DNA of 64,000 bases, taken from Bordetella flabilis (GTDB lineage Bacteria; Pseudomonadota; Gammaproteobacteria; Burkholderiales; Burkholderiaceae_B). The stretch covers positions 1,178,001 through 1,242,000 of the forward strand of contig NZ_CP016172.1 of NCBI RefSeq assembly GCF_001676725.1. The letters run 5' to 3'. Each line of letters begins with the position of its first letter. The stretch's first letter is position 1. The notes below the pieces were generated by a model that did no database searches, was not told the origin of the DNA, and saw only the letters and a program-made list of their open reading frames with translations. The position numbers and the translations under genes were made by a program. Positions 46,185 to 55,162 of the stretch are shown one piece after another.

Positions 46185-47483
46185 CTACCCCGCCAGCCAT
46201 CCGGCGCCTTGCGCCAACCGCACGCAGGCATGCAGTGCCAGGCCGATCAGGCCGCCCACCAGCATGCCGTTGAAACGGATGTACTGGAGATCGCGTCCGA
46301 TGCTCAGCTCGAGTTCGTCGACGAACTGCCGCTCGTCCCAGCCCTTGACCGTCTGCGCGATGTGGTCGGTGATGCCGTGGCGCAGGCCGCCGGCCAGCCG
46401 CTCGGCGCCCTCGAGCACATGCTGGTTGATGGCCCGGCGCAGCTCCGGATCCTTGCCCAGGTTGCGGCCCAGTGCAAGCAAGGTCTGCTCCAGGTGCCTG
46501 CCCAGTGTCGAGTCCGTGCTGGACAGGTCGCGCCGCAGGCTCTCCTGCACGGCGCTCCAGATCCCCTGCACGTAGTCGCGGACCTGGGGATGCGCGAGGA
46601 TGCGTTGCTTAAGGCCGTCGACCTGGCGTTGCAGGTCCGGATCGTCGCGCAGGCGGCTCACATAGCCGCCGAGCCAGGCTTCGTAGTCGCGTCGCAACGG
46701 GTGGTCGCGCCGGGCCAGGACGTCGTGCAACTCGTCCAGCAGCGCGCGCGCCAGTCGGTCGGCCAGGCTGTCGCCGATATCGTCGACGGGCCGCACCAGG
46801 TTCAGGGCCTTGGCCATGCGCGGCCATTCCTTGCGCGCGTACTTCACCATCACTGCCGACGCGCGCGCCTTCACCGGCTCGCCCTGCAGATAATTCGCCA
46901 GGCGGTTGAGCGCCTCGTCCAGCAGTACATGATGGCGGCCGTCGCGCGCCAGCAATTCGAAAAGGTCGCCGGCCGTCTGGGCGGCGTTCCAGCCTTCCAG
47001 CCGCTTGACCACGAAGCCGTGGATTGCTTCGCGCACCGCCCGCTCGTCAAGCAGGTTCAGCGCGTGCAAGGCCCAGGTGCGCGCCGTGCCCGCCACCACC
47101 CGCGCCTGGCGCGGATCGCTCAACCACTGGCCCAGGCGGGCTGCCGGATCGAAGACGCGCAGGCGCTCCAGCAAGGAGGCCGGATCCAGGAAATGATCGC
47201 GCACGAACGTGGCGAGGTTGTCCGCGATGCGCTCCTTGTTCGCGGGAATGATGGCGGTGTGCGGAATGGGCAGGCCCAGCGGCCGGCGAAACAGCGCCAC
47301 CACGGCGAACCAGTCGGCCAATGCGCCGATGGTGGCGGCTTCGCAGAAGGCCCGTACCCAGGCCCATGGGCCCGCCCCGCCCATGGCGTAGCTCAGCGCG
47401 ACCCCGGCCAGAGTGGCGGCCAGCGATGCGAGGGCCCAGTTCTTCATGCGGCGCAGGGACACCCTGCGGAGGTCGACAGGCAA
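46185..47483 (-). CDS. DUF445-family membrane protein
   Basis: This 432-residue protein has an N-terminal membrane segment region (NWALASLAATLAGVALSYAMGG), then AATIGALADWFAVVALFRRPLGLPIPHTAIIP, the family hallmark. A long helical soluble region and a C-terminal membrane segment (FNGMLVGGLIGLALHACVRLA) follow. A TTG start at 47483 is chosen because GGGAGG lies 7-8 nt before it. The in-frame ATG at 47447 has no site. DUF445 proteins have no assigned role. Confidence 0.85.
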   Translation of the reverse strand: MPVDLRRVSLRRMKNWALASLAATLAGVALSYAMGGAGPWAWVRAFCEAATIGALADWFAVVALFRRPLGLPIPHTAIIPANKERIADNLATFVRDHFLDPASLLERLRVFDPAARLGQWLSDPRQARVVAGTARTWALHALNLLDERAVREAIHGFVVKRLEGWNAAQTAGDLFELLARDGRHHVLLDEALNRLANYLQGEPVKARASAVMVKYARKEWPRMAKALNLVRPVDDIGDSLADRLARALLDELHDVLARRDHPLRRDYEAWLGGYVSRLRDDPDLQRQVDGLKQRILAHPQVRDYVQGIWSAVQESLRRDLSSTDSTLGRHLEQTLLALGRNLGKDPELRRAINQHVLEGAERLAGGLRHGITDHIAQTVKGWDERQFVDELELSIGRDLQYIRFNGMLVGGLIGLALHACVRLAQGAGWLAG

Positions 47484-47616
47484 AAGCGGTCCTCCCGGTA
47501 ATACGAGGGCCGCGACACGCGCGCGGCCGGACCCCCCATTCTAGAGGGCCCGCGTACGGGTTCCCCGGTTGCGCATAGACCGTTAGTATCAGGCGCAGGA
47601 TCAACAGGAGAACGTC

Positions 47617-48522
47617 ATGAGAGTCGCAGTCATGGGGGCGGGAGCCGTAGGTTGCTATTACGGCGCGATGCTGGCGCGCGCGGGTCACGATGTGGCGCTG
47701 ATCGGCCGTCCGCGCCACGTCGATGCCGTGCGCGCTCAGGGCTTGTTGCTGGAGATGCAGGGGTTCCAGGGGCATGTTCCCATGGCCGCGAGCACCGGCG
47801 CCGACGCCGCCCGCGGCGCGTCGGTCGTCCTGTTCTGCGTCAAGTCGGCCGATACGGAAAGCGCGGGCCGCGCGCTGGCGCCGCACCTCGGGCCGGACAC
47901 GCGGGTGCTCAGCCTGCAGAATGGGGTGGACAACGCCGAGCGCCTGCAGGCCATCCTGCCGCAGACGGTCCTTCCGGCCGTGGTCTACGTCGCCACCGAG
48001 ATGGCGGGGCCTGGCCACGTCAGGCACCACGGGCGCGGCGAACTGGTCATCGGCAGCGGGCCGGGCAGCGAGGGTATTGCGCGCGATTTCATCGCGGCCG
48101 GCATTCCGGTCGAGGTATCCGACAACGCCATCGGCGCGCTGTGGGCGAAGCTGATCCTAAATTGCGCCTATAACGCGCTGTCGGCCATCACGCAGATGCC
48201 GTATGGCGAGCTGTCCCGGGGGCAGGGCATGGAGCAGGTCTTGCGCGACGTGGTGCACGAATGCCTGGCCGTGGCGCAGGCCCAGGGAGTGACCGTGCCG
48301 GGCGACAGCTGGGCGGCCGTGCAGAAGATCGTCCAGACCATGCCGACGCAGTTGTCGTCCACCGCCCAAGACCTGGCGCGGGGCAAGCCGACGGAGATCG
48401 ACTACCTGAACGGCTACATCGACCGCAAAGGCCGGGAGCGGGCCATCGCGACCCCGGTCAACCGGGTGCTGCATGCCCTGGTGAAACTGCTGGAAAGCCG
48501 GGCCGCTGCCGCGCCGCGCTAA
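47617..48522 (+). CDS. 2-dehydropantoate 2-reductase (PanE/ApbA family)
   Basis: This 301-residue NADPH-dependent ketopantoate reductase-like enzyme has the nucleotide motif MGAGAVGCYYGAMLARAG, then a central VVLFCVKSADTESA stretch and QNGVDNAERL. The catalytic Lys lies in ALWAKLILNCAYNALSAIT, and the C-terminal domain has the expected DYLNGYIDRKGRE. The family reduces 2-ketopantoate in pantothenate synthesis, but many organisms carry several paralogues. No pan genes are adjacent, so pantothenate function is only likely. An AGGAG site precedes the start. Confidence 0.88.
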   Translation: MRVAVMGAGAVGCYYGAMLARAGHDVALIGRPRHVDAVRAQGLLLEMQGFQGHVPMAASTGADAARGASVVLFCVKSADTESAGRALAPHLGPDTRVLSLQNGVDNAERLQAILPQTVLPAVVYVATEMAGPGHVRHHGRGELVIGSGPGSEGIARDFIAAGIPVEVSDNAIGALWAKLILNCAYNALSAITQMPYGELSRGQGMEQVLRDVVHECLAVAQAQGVTVPGDSWAAVQKIVQTMPTQLSSTAQDLARGKPTEIDYLNGYIDRKGRERAIATPVNRVLHALVKLLESRAAAAPR

Positions 48523-48616
48523 TGTTGCGGGGCGCGGCCTGGCCGTTCCTTCGGACGCCCGCGCCGGCCCTGCGACATGGCGGCCGGGGCGCTTGCACGC
48601 CCCGGGTCGCGCGTGA

Positions 48617-49216
48617 TCAACCGAACAGCTTCGCCGCCGTCCGGGCCACCAGGGCGCCCTGGTGGCGCGCGCCGGCCAGGTCGATTTCGCTGGGCTGGCG
48701 CGAACCGTCGCCGCCGGCGATGGTTGTGGCGCCATAAGGCGCGCCGCCGACGATTTCCTCCATGCTCATCTGGCCTTGATGGCTGTAGGGCAGCCCGACC
48801 ACGATCATGCCGAAATGCAGCAAGTTGGTGATGAGGGAGAACAGCGTCGTTTCCTGGCCGCCGTGCTGCGTCGCCGTGGACACGAAGGCGGCGCCCACCT
48901 TGCCGTTCAATGCGCCGCGCGCCCACAGGCCACCGGTCTGGTCCAGGAAGGCCGCCATCTGCGACGACATGCGGCCGTAGCGGGTACCGGTCCCCAGCAC
49001 GATGGCGTCATAGTTTTCCAGGTCCGCCACGGTCGCCAACGGGGCGGCCTGGTCAAGCTTGAAATGCGCATTCTTGGCCACTTCCGCCGGCACCGTCTCG
49101 GGCACGCGCTTGATATCGACCTGGGCGCCTTCGCCACGCGCGCCTTCGGCGATGGCCTGGGCCATCTGCTCGATGTGTCCGTAGGAGGAATAGTAGAGAA
49201 CCAGTACCTTGGCCAT
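48617..49216 (-). CDS. wrbA: NAD(P)H:quinone oxidoreductase, WrbA family
   Basis: This 199-residue flavodoxin-like FMN enzyme begins [19 protein letters not shown], followed by [31 protein letters not shown] and [16 protein letters not shown], the segments that bind FMN in WrbA. It performs two-electron quinone reduction and helps against oxidative stress. Length matches the family. It is monocistronic, convergent with the panE-like gene. Confidence 0.93.
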   Translation of the reverse strand: MAKVLVLYYSSYGHIEQMAQAIAEGARGEGAQVDIKRVPETVPAEVAKNAHFKLDQAAPLATVADLENYDAIVLGTGTRYGRMSSQMAAFLDQTGGLWARGALNGKVGAAFVSTATQHGGQETTLFSLITNLLHFGMIVVGLPYSHQGQMSMEEIVGGAPYGATTIAGGDGSRQPSEIDLAGARHQGALVARTAAKLFG

Positions 49217-49404
49217 GTGTGTCTTTCCCTTGTCGTTCCGTGATGTGGGTGGGGGCGGCGGACGGGACGGCCCGCACGGATACGACTAGGTTAAAAGGCT
49301 GGAACTCCCCGCGGAAGCCTATCTATATCGATGGAATCCATCCATGGTCACGATAGGTCGGCGGACGCCCGTGCCGCAGGCCCGGGGCCATCGTGGCGCA
49401 CGGT

Positions 49405-49782
49405 TCAGCGTCGTGCGGAACAGCGCGCGCGCGCGGCTTCCAGGCTGGCGGCGGCGGCTTTCAGGCGCGCGGCCTGTTCATTCTGGTCCGCGGGCAGCTT
49501 GTTCGTGGCGAAAGCCAGCACGACGTTGTCCGGCATGTTGGCCACATAGGCCTGGCCCACGCAGCTGCAATAGGCGTCGCGGGCGCTCGTCGCGGCCGGT
49601 GCGTAGGAGTCCAGCTGCGGACGGCGCTGCAACAGGTCGCGGCATTGCTGCACGCTGGTCGGCACCAGCTTCTGGCGCATGGCGCCCAGGTTGGCCTGCG
49701 CCTGCACGCCAGGCAGGCCGGCCAGTGTCGCGGCGCCCAGGCCCAGCATCGCGGCGGCCCGTCGCAAACGGCGGCGCATCAT
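49405..49782 (-). CDS. Small exported Cys-containing protein of unknown function
   Basis: From the ATG at 49782 the product is 125 residues with a signal peptide (RRAAAMLGLGAATLAGLPGVQA) and a mature region with cysteines in VQQCRDLL, DAYCSCVGQAY and the C-terminal ARCSARR. A second in-frame ATG at 49800 is also possible, since both have GAGG-like sites. The Cys pattern suggests disulphides in the periplasm. I do not recognise the family, and the real-gene call rests on the signal peptide and codon style. Confidence 0.7.
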   Translation of the reverse strand: MMRRRLRRAAAMLGLGAATLAGLPGVQAQANLGAMRQKLVPTSVQQCRDLLQRRPQLDSYAPAATSARDAYCSCVGQAYVANMPDNVVLAFATNKLPADQNEQAARLKAAAASLEAARARCSARR

Positions 49783-50178
49783 CGCATGTCCTCGTTCCAT
49801 CGTTCCCTCGTTCCCGTTTTGCGCGCGCCGCGTATTCGCGCGGCGGGGCGCTCGCCGCTGCACCTGGCCGGGCCGTTCGGGGTGGCGCGGCGGTGCGGAC
49901 GGTCAAGTCACCATCTTTGCAGACCGCCGGACGGCGCCAAGCGCGGAACAAGACGCGATATTGGCCGGTGATCGCGGGCGGGCATGACGGGCGGGCATGA
50001 GGGGCATGTGCGAGCGCCCGCCATCGCGGCAACTACGCTAGACTGAGAGCCCGGCCCAGCCGGCGCGGGTGGACGGTCTATCGCGACTGTCCCGGCGCCG
50101 GTGCATCCCGCCGGCATCGCCACCGCCCAGTGCGCGTCTGCCTGCACGGCGCGGGCATCCACCTATCGAGAGGCATAC
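49783..50178. other. Upstream region of the ECF42 cassette
   Basis: This roughly 400-bp stretch holds no gene I can support. It separates the leftward small secreted protein from the rightward sigma-factor cassette and should contain the promoter of the first DGPF gene. I looked for a TGTCGA-type ECF42 -35 element here and did not find one, unlike in the gap before the second DGPF gene. Confidence 0.5.
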
Positions 50179-50532
50179 ATGGCTTATATGCTGCTTATCG
50201 TCGAGCCGCGCGACCAGCGCCTGCAGCGTTCGGAAAGCGAGGGTCGGGCCGTCTACGACCAGATGTGCCGTTTCGCCGAGGGCCTGCAGTCGCGCGGCAA
50301 GCTCCTGGCCTGCGAATCGCTGGTTTCCGACAAGGAAGGCACCCGGGTGCAAGTACGCGAGGGACGCCAGCGCCTGGTGGACGGCCCCTTCGCCGAAGCC
50401 AAGGAAATGGTGGGCGGATTCTTCCTGCTGGATGTCGAGACACGCGAGGAGGCCCTGGCTATCGCGGCCGAATGCCCCGCCGCACAATGGTCCACCGTGG
50501 AAGTGCGCCGCACCGCACCCTGCTACGAGTAA
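50179..50532 (+). CDS. DGPF-domain (YciI family) protein, first copy
   Basis: This 117-residue protein starts at the ATG at 50179 (GAGAGG site upstream). It begins MAYMLLIVEPRDQRLQ, and the family signature is VDGPFAEAKEMVGGFFLLDVETREEALAIA, a variant of the Asp-Gly-Pro-Phe motif. YciI-like folds bind small molecules. Proteins with this motif are the usual neighbours and targets of ECF42 sigma factors, one of which is encoded 1.1 kb downstream. Biochemical role unknown. Confidence 0.88.
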   Translation: MAYMLLIVEPRDQRLQRSESEGRAVYDQMCRFAEGLQSRGKLLACESLVSDKEGTRVQVREGRQRLVDGPFAEAKEMVGGFFLLDVETREEALAIAAECPAAQWSTVEVRRTAPCYE

Positions 50533-50654
50533 TGGCTGCGGCGTGCCGCCGCCGGAACCTTGGCCAGCATCCTGGCGCAGTCCGCCCCGGTGTAAGCCGG
50601 GCCCGATCGCGCCGGTCGATGGACCTGGGGTTTTCCCGGATGCGCCTTGCGGAT

Positions 50655-50681
50655 TGTCGAGCCCGCGGCGTCCCGCTCGTC
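50655..50681 (+). promoter_or_regulatory. Candidate ECF42 promoter: TGTCGA-N17-CGTC
   Basis: TGTCGA (50655-50660) and CGTC (50678-50681) lie 17 nt apart, about 50 nt before the second DGPF gene. As I recall the published ECF42 work, the motif is TGTCGA at -35 and CGA/TC-like at -10, which fits here. The position inside an ECF42 cassette supports autoregulated transcription. The match was found by eye. Confidence 0.55.
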
Positions 50682-50729
50682 GTGTCTGCGAAGGCCGCCG
50701 CGCGGCCGCAGGCAGACACGGAGGCGTCC

Positions 50730-51146
50730 ATGCGATTCCTGATTTTGGTAAAGGCGGAAGCGGCCGACGAGCCGGGTGCCCGGCCGCAGGAGGGTCTTTC
50801 GGCCGCCATGGCGGCCTACCACCAGGCCCTTGCACGGGCGGGCGTGCTGCTCGACGGCGCGGGCCTGCAGCCCAGCGCCAAAGGGTGGCGCATCCATTAC
50901 GACGAAGGCCACTGCCTCGTCTGCGAAGGGCCGTTCGCCGGATCGCCGGCCGGTCTGGTGGCAGGCTATGCCGTGATCCAGGTCCGTACCCGAGAGGAGG
51001 CGCTGGAATGGTCGCGCCGTTTTCCCGCGCCGCACGACGCCGCCGCCGCCGTCCAGATCGAGGCGCGGCCCCTGTACGAACGGGACGACTTTGCCGCCGC
51101 CGTCGCCGCGGACCACGCATGCGGGCTGACCAACCGCCCGGCCTAG
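50730..51146 (+). CDS. DGPF-domain (YciI family) protein, second copy
   Basis: This 138-residue protein starts at the ATG at 50730 with a GGAG site. It begins MRFLILVKAEAADEPGARPQE, and the motif appears as CEGPFAGSPAGLVAGYAVIQVRTREEALEW, where Glu replaces Asp of DGPF. A C-terminal extension (RDDFAAAVAADHACGLTNRPA) goes beyond the usual domain. The frame is open upstream across the first copy but is not the gene there. It lies just after the TGTCGA promoter and 33 nt before the VOC gene. Confidence 0.87.
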   Translation: MRFLILVKAEAADEPGARPQEGLSAAMAAYHQALARAGVLLDGAGLQPSAKGWRIHYDEGHCLVCEGPFAGSPAGLVAGYAVIQVRTREEALEWSRRFPAPHDAAAAVQIEARPLYERDDFAAAVAADHACGLTNRPA

Positions 51147-51179
51147 GCCACGCCCATCGACGCTTTCGAGGAGATCCCC

Positions 51180-51599
51180 ATGCATCGACAGATTTACGTC
51201 AACCTGGCTGTCCAGGACCTGCCCCGCGCGCGCCGCTTCTTCGAGCAGCTCGGCCTGGGTTTCGAGCCCCGCTTTTCGAATGACGACGCCGCCTGCCTGA
51301 TCCTGGGCGAAAACATCTACGCCATGCTGCTGCGCCAGCATTTCTTCAAGACCTTCACCGACAAGCCGCTATGCGATCCGGCTGCCGCCACCGAGGTGCT
51401 GGTATGCCTGTCGTGCGACAGCCGTGCGGAGGTGGACGAGATCGTCGGCAAGGCGCGCGCGGCCGGCGCCCGCGTGCCGCGCGAACCGCAGGACTACGGC
51501 TTTATGTACGGCCATGGCTTCGAGGACCTGGACGGGCATATCTGGGAACTGGTCTACATGGACGCCGACGCGGCCCCCGCGGACGCCGGCGCGGCGTGA
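51180..51599 (+). CDS. VOC (glyoxalase/bleomycin-resistance fold) protein
   Basis: This 139-residue protein has the paired beta-alpha-beta fold of vicinal oxygen chelate proteins: QIYVNLAVQDLPRARRFFEQLGLGF, CLSCDSRAEVDEIVGKARAAGA, and the C-terminal GHGFEDLDGHIWELVYMD with the usual metal-type Glu/His. It belongs to the subgroup found next to ECF42 sigma genes. It is 33 nt after the DGPF gene and 7 nt before the sigma factor start, so it is co-transcribed. Its ligand is unknown. Confidence 0.88.
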   Translation: MHRQIYVNLAVQDLPRARRFFEQLGLGFEPRFSNDDAACLILGENIYAMLLRQHFFKTFTDKPLCDPAAATEVLVCLSCDSRAEVDEIVGKARAAGARVPREPQDYGFMYGHGFEDLDGHIWELVYMDADAAPADAGAA

Positions 51600-51606
51600 C
51601 GGAGCG

Positions 51607-52896
51607 ATGACGACACGGGCCACGCACGCCGCCATCGAGGCGGTCTGGCGCATCGAATCGGCCAAGGTGATCGCCGGCGTCGCGCGCCTGGTGCGCGACG
51701 TGGGCCTGGCGGAAGACCTTGCCCAGGACGCCCTGGTGGCGGCGCTGGAGCATTGGCCGCGTACCGGCGTGCCCGACAATCCGGGAGCCTGGCTCATGAA
51801 GACGGCGAAGAATCGCGGCCTGGACCGGCTGCGGCAGGACAGCTTGCATGCGCGCAAGCAGGAGCAACTGGGCCAGGATATGGACGCCCTGGAAACCAGC
51901 GTGGAGCCGGACTTCGTCGACGCGCTGGACGCGGCGCGCCAGGACGATATCGGCGACGACCTGCTGCGCCTGGTCTTCACCGCCTGCCACCCCGTGCTGT
52001 CCACCGACGCGCGCGTCGCGCTGACACTGCGGCTGTTGTGCGGCTTGACCACCGACGAGATCGCCCGCGCGTTCCTGGTTCCCGAACCCACCATCGCGCA
52101 GCGCATCGTGCGCGCCAAGCGCACGCTGTCCAAGGCCGCCGTGCCGTTCGAAGTGCCGCCCGCGCATCTGCGCGCCGAGCGCCTGGCTTCGGTCCTGCAG
52201 GTCATCTACCTCGTGTTCAACGAGGGCTACGCGGCGACCGCGGGCGACGATTGGACGCGGCCGGCGCTGTGCGAGGAGGCGATGCGCCTGGGGCGCGTGC
52301 TGGCCGGCCTGGCGCCCGATGAAAGCGAGGTGCATGGCCTGCTGGCGCTGATGGAGTTGCAGGCTTCGCGCATGCACGCCAGGGTGGACGCCGAAGGCCG
52401 GCCGGTGCTGCTGCCGGACCAGGATCGTTCGCGCTGGGATCCCCTGCTGATACGGCGCGGCCTGGACGCGCTGGCGCGCGCGACGGCGCTGGGCGATACG
52501 GGCCCCTATGCCCTGCAGGCCGCGATCGCCGCATGCCACGCGCGCGCCCGCACGCCCGCGGAAACCGAATGGGCGCGCATCGTCGGGCTGTATGACGCCT
52601 TGATGGATCGCGCCCCTTCACCGGTGGTCGCGCTCAACCGCGCCGTCGCCGTGGGCATGGCCCACGGCGCGGAGCAGGCCTTGCCGCTGGTGGAAGCGCT
52701 GGCGCGCGATCCCGCCTTGCGCCAGTATCCGTGGTTGCCCAGCGTACGCGGCGATCTGCTGGCGAAGGTCGGCAGGATGCAGGAAGCACGCGACGCCTTC
52801 AACGAGGCCGCGGGCATGACGCGTAACGCACGCGATCGCGAGCTCCTGCTGACGCGCGCGCGGGCCTTGCAGGACGGCGCCGCGGGCCCGAAGTAG
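51607..52896 (+). CDS. ECF42-group RNA polymerase sigma factor with C-terminal extension
   Basis: This 429-residue sigma factor has region 2 at about 1-75 (AEDLAQDALVAALEHWPRTGVPDNPGAWLMKTAKNRGLDRLR) and region 4 at about 115-170 (LTLRLLCGLTTDEIARAFLVPEPTIAQRIVRAKRTL). A long C-terminal half follows, with LASVLQVIYLVFNEGYAAT, HGLLALMELQASR and SPVVALNRAVAVGMAHGAEQAL. ECF42 proteins carry a TPR-like C-terminal domain and sit beside DGPF genes, exactly as here. No anti-sigma gene is adjacent. The real start is the ATG at 51607; the frame is open upstream inside the VOC gene. Confidence 0.92.
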   Translation: MTTRATHAAIEAVWRIESAKVIAGVARLVRDVGLAEDLAQDALVAALEHWPRTGVPDNPGAWLMKTAKNRGLDRLRQDSLHARKQEQLGQDMDALETSVEPDFVDALDAARQDDIGDDLLRLVFTACHPVLSTDARVALTLRLLCGLTTDEIARAFLVPEPTIAQRIVRAKRTLSKAAVPFEVPPAHLRAERLASVLQVIYLVFNEGYAATAGDDWTRPALCEEAMRLGRVLAGLAPDESEVHGLLALMELQASRMHARVDAEGRPVLLPDQDRSRWDPLLIRRGLDALARATALGDTGPYALQAAIAACHARARTPAETEWARIVGLYDALMDRAPSPVVALNRAVAVGMAHGAEQALPLVEALARDPALRQYPWLPSVRGDLLAKVGRMQEARDAFNEAAGMTRNARDRELLLTRARALQDGAAGPK

Positions 52897-52899
52897 AAA

Positions 52900-53463
52900 T
52901 CAGTGGCCGGTACTGTCGCCGCGGCGGCTCGTCTCGAACAGGAACCAGGTGCGCTGTTCGGTTTCGTCGATCCAGTTTTCGATCAGGCTGGCCGTGGCGA
53001 TGTCGCGATGCTCGTCGCACAGGTCATGCACCTCGCGCATGAAGGTGGTCAGGTTCTTGTTGTCGCCCTGCAGCTCGGCCAGCATGTCCAGCGGTTGCAC
53101 GTAGTCGGCATCGTTGTCCAGCAGGCGCTGCGTGCGCGCGATATGGCCGATGGACTTCAGCGTCGAGCCGCCCAGCTTGCGGATACGCTCGGCGATCGGA
53201 TCGGTCATGGCGAAGATTTCCGTCGCCTGTTCGTCCAGCAGCAGGTGATAGTCGCGGAAGTGCGGTCCGCTGACGTGCCAATGGAAATTCTTGGTTTTCA
53301 GGTACAGCGCGAAGACGTCAGCCAGAAGCCGGTTCATGGCGCCCGCGATATCGCGCGTGCCATCCGCGGAGATATCCGAAGGGGTCGCCAGGGGAGCGAG
53401 CCGGCGCTTGGCGAGGCTGCTTTTCTTGTCCGAATTCTTGGAAGCGCTTGCGGGTTTCTTCAT
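52900..53463 (-). CDS. Dps-family DNA-binding ferritin-like protein
   Basis: This 187-residue protein has a Lys/Ser/Ala-rich N-terminal tail, as in DNA-binding Dps, then the ferritin-like core: MNRLLADVFALYLKTKNFHWHVSGPHFRDYHLLLDEQATEIF. The ferroxidase residues are His in KNFHWH and DYHLLLDE, with Asp/Glu following. The longer than usual tail (about 35 residues) should aid DNA binding. The ATG at 53463 is preferred over an upstream GTG at 53472. It faces the sigma factor gene with only 3 nt between stops. It protects DNA and stores iron under oxidative stress. Confidence 0.92.
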   Translation of the reverse strand: MKKPASASKNSDKKSSLAKRRLAPLATPSDISADGTRDIAGAMNRLLADVFALYLKTKNFHWHVSGPHFRDYHLLLDEQATEIFAMTDPIAERIRKLGGSTLKSIGHIARTQRLLDNDADYVQPLDMLAELQGDNKNLTTFMREVHDLCDEHRDIATASLIENWIDETEQRTWFLFETSRRGDSTGH

Positions 53464-53540
53464 GGGTCTCACCTGGGAAGCGGAGCTGTGGGGGAGCGAC
53501 GAACCCCTGCCGCGCAGGGCAGGGGAAGCGGCAGTCTAGC

Positions 53541-55112
53541 TCAGCTTTCGACAGCCGGGGTCGCTGTCTTGCGCGGGCGGCGCGTACGCGCCGGCGATTT
53601 GCGTGCAGCCTTGGGCGCGTCATCGGCGGGCGGCGTCGCGTCGGCCTGGACCGCACTATCGCGGTGCGTCGGCGCGGCAGCCGCATCGGTGGCGGCGTGC
53701 ATCCCGGACGTGTCCGAAGAGACGGTATCGGCCTCCGTGGACGCGGAGGCCGAGCCGCGACGGGACTTCGTCGCGGCCGGCGTGCGGGTGGTACGCCGGC
53801 GGGTATTCGCGCCCGCGCGTTTGCCCCGGGTCGTGTCGCCGTTCGAGTCCTCCGCCGTGCCCGCAACCGTGTCCGCAGTCGTGCCGGCAGCCGGGGAGCG
53901 GGCAGCCTGGGTGTGGGCCGCCGCGCTCGCGACCTCGGCATCCGCGGCGGTCGTGATCGGTGCGGCGTCCATCCAGGGCACGGTCGTGGCCGTATCCTGC
54001 GGCGCCTCGGCGGCGTCCTGGCGCGCCGTTTCCGCCTGGGTCGTCTGGACGTCCTGGTTCTTGCGCCCGGAGCGGCCGCCCCGCGTGCCGCGCCGGCGTG
54101 ATCCCGCAGGACCCGCCGCCGGGCTCGCTGGTGTACCCGCGGCTGGGGCTGCGCCGGCATGGTCGCTGGCGGGGAGCTCGGCCTGCGTCACGCCGCCCAG
54201 GGCCGACCCGTTCCGGGTCTCGGCCGGAGCGCGCATCTCCATGCGGTCGCCCGCCATGTCGTCGAAACCGCCGTTCCGGGCGCTGCCCGCGGCGGCCTGC
54301 GCACGATAGACATAGGTTCCCGACTTCTCGTCGCGTCCAACCTCCAGCAGTCCGCGCGACTGGGCTTCCTCCAGCAGGTTGCCGAACGCGCGGAAGCCGT
54401 AGTACGACTCGTTGAAGTCGGGCTTGCGCCGCTTGATGGCTTCCTTCAGGACCGAGGCCCACATTTTTCCGCTGTCGCCGCGTTCGGCGACCAGCGCGTC
54501 GAAGGTCTCGACGGCCATGTCGACCGCCTGCGTGCGGCGGGCCTCGACGTCCTCCTTGCGCCGCTTGTCGTCTTCGGGCGCGCGGCGGCCGGCGCCGTTA
54601 TCGCGGGCGGCGCGGCGCGAGGTTGAGCGCGCGCTTTCGCGCACCAGGTCGTCGTAGAAAATGAACTCGTCGCAGTTCGCGATCAGCAGATCGGAAGTCG
54701 ATTGCTTGACCCCCACGCCGATCACATGCTTGGCGTTCTCCCGCAGCTTGGAGACCAGTGGCGAAAAATCCGAATCGCCGCTGATGATGACGAAGGTGTT
54801 GACGTGGGACTTGGTATAGCAAAGGTCCAGCGCGTCGACGACCAGCCGGATGTCGGCCGAGTTTTTCCCGGACTGGCGGACATGGGGGATCTCGATCAGC
54901 TCGAAATTGGCCTCGTGCATGGGGGCCTTGAAGGCCTTGTAGCGGTCCCAGTCGCAGTAGGACTTCTTGATGACGATGCTGCCCTTCAGCAGCAAACGCT
55001 CGAGCACCAGGCGGATGTCGAATTTTTCATAGTTGGCATCGCGCACGCCCAGCGCGACGTTCTCGAAGTCGCAGAACAGGGCCATGCTGACGTTGTCGTG
55101 GGGGGAAATCAT
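53541..55112 (-). CDS. NYN-domain / OST-HTH (LOTUS) RNA-processing protein
   Basis: The product is 523 residues. Residues 5-165 form a NYN/PIN-like nuclease domain with acidic residues in LFCDFENVALGV, HVRQSGKNSADIRLVVDALDL and FVIISGDSDFSPLVSKL. An OST-HTH/LOTUS domain at about 215-275 (MAVETFDALVAERGDSGKMWASVLKEAIKRRKPDF) suggests RNA binding. The last 230 residues are a disordered Ala/Thr/Ser-rich, Lys/Arg-dotted tail (RRRGTRGGRSGRKN, RKTATPAVES). It starts at 55112, 50 nt after the DUF2239 gene, and is probably read from the promoter at 55848-55876. A ribonuclease or RNA-binding role is likely. Confidence 0.88.
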   Translation of the reverse strand: MISPHDNVSMALFCDFENVALGVRDANYEKFDIRLVLERLLLKGSIVIKKSYCDWDRYKAFKAPMHEANFELIEIPHVRQSGKNSADIRLVVDALDLCYTKSHVNTFVIISGDSDFSPLVSKLRENAKHVIGVGVKQSTSDLLIANCDEFIFYDDLVRESARSTSRRAARDNGAGRRAPEDDKRRKEDVEARRTQAVDMAVETFDALVAERGDSGKMWASVLKEAIKRRKPDFNESYYGFRAFGNLLEEAQSRGLLEVGRDEKSGTYVYRAQAAAGSARNGGFDDMAGDRMEMRAPAETRNGSALGGVTQAELPASDHAGAAPAAGTPASPAAGPAGSRRRGTRGGRSGRKNQDVQTTQAETARQDAAEAPQDTATTVPWMDAAPITTAADAEVASAAAHTQAARSPAAGTTADTVAGTAEDSNGDTTRGKRAGANTRRRTTRTPAATKSRRGSASASTEADTVSSDTSGMHAATDAAAAPTHRDSAVQADATPPADDAPKAARKSPARTRRPRKTATPAVES

Positions 55113-55162
55113 GGATCTATGCTCCAGTGGGACGCGGCGCGGGCAAACCGCCGCAATGTGCG

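Noticed and set aside
53656-54462. 268-residue minus-strand frame inside the NYN gene tail
   Set aside because: Alternative reading of the low-complexity tail of the NYN protein; no own start signal.
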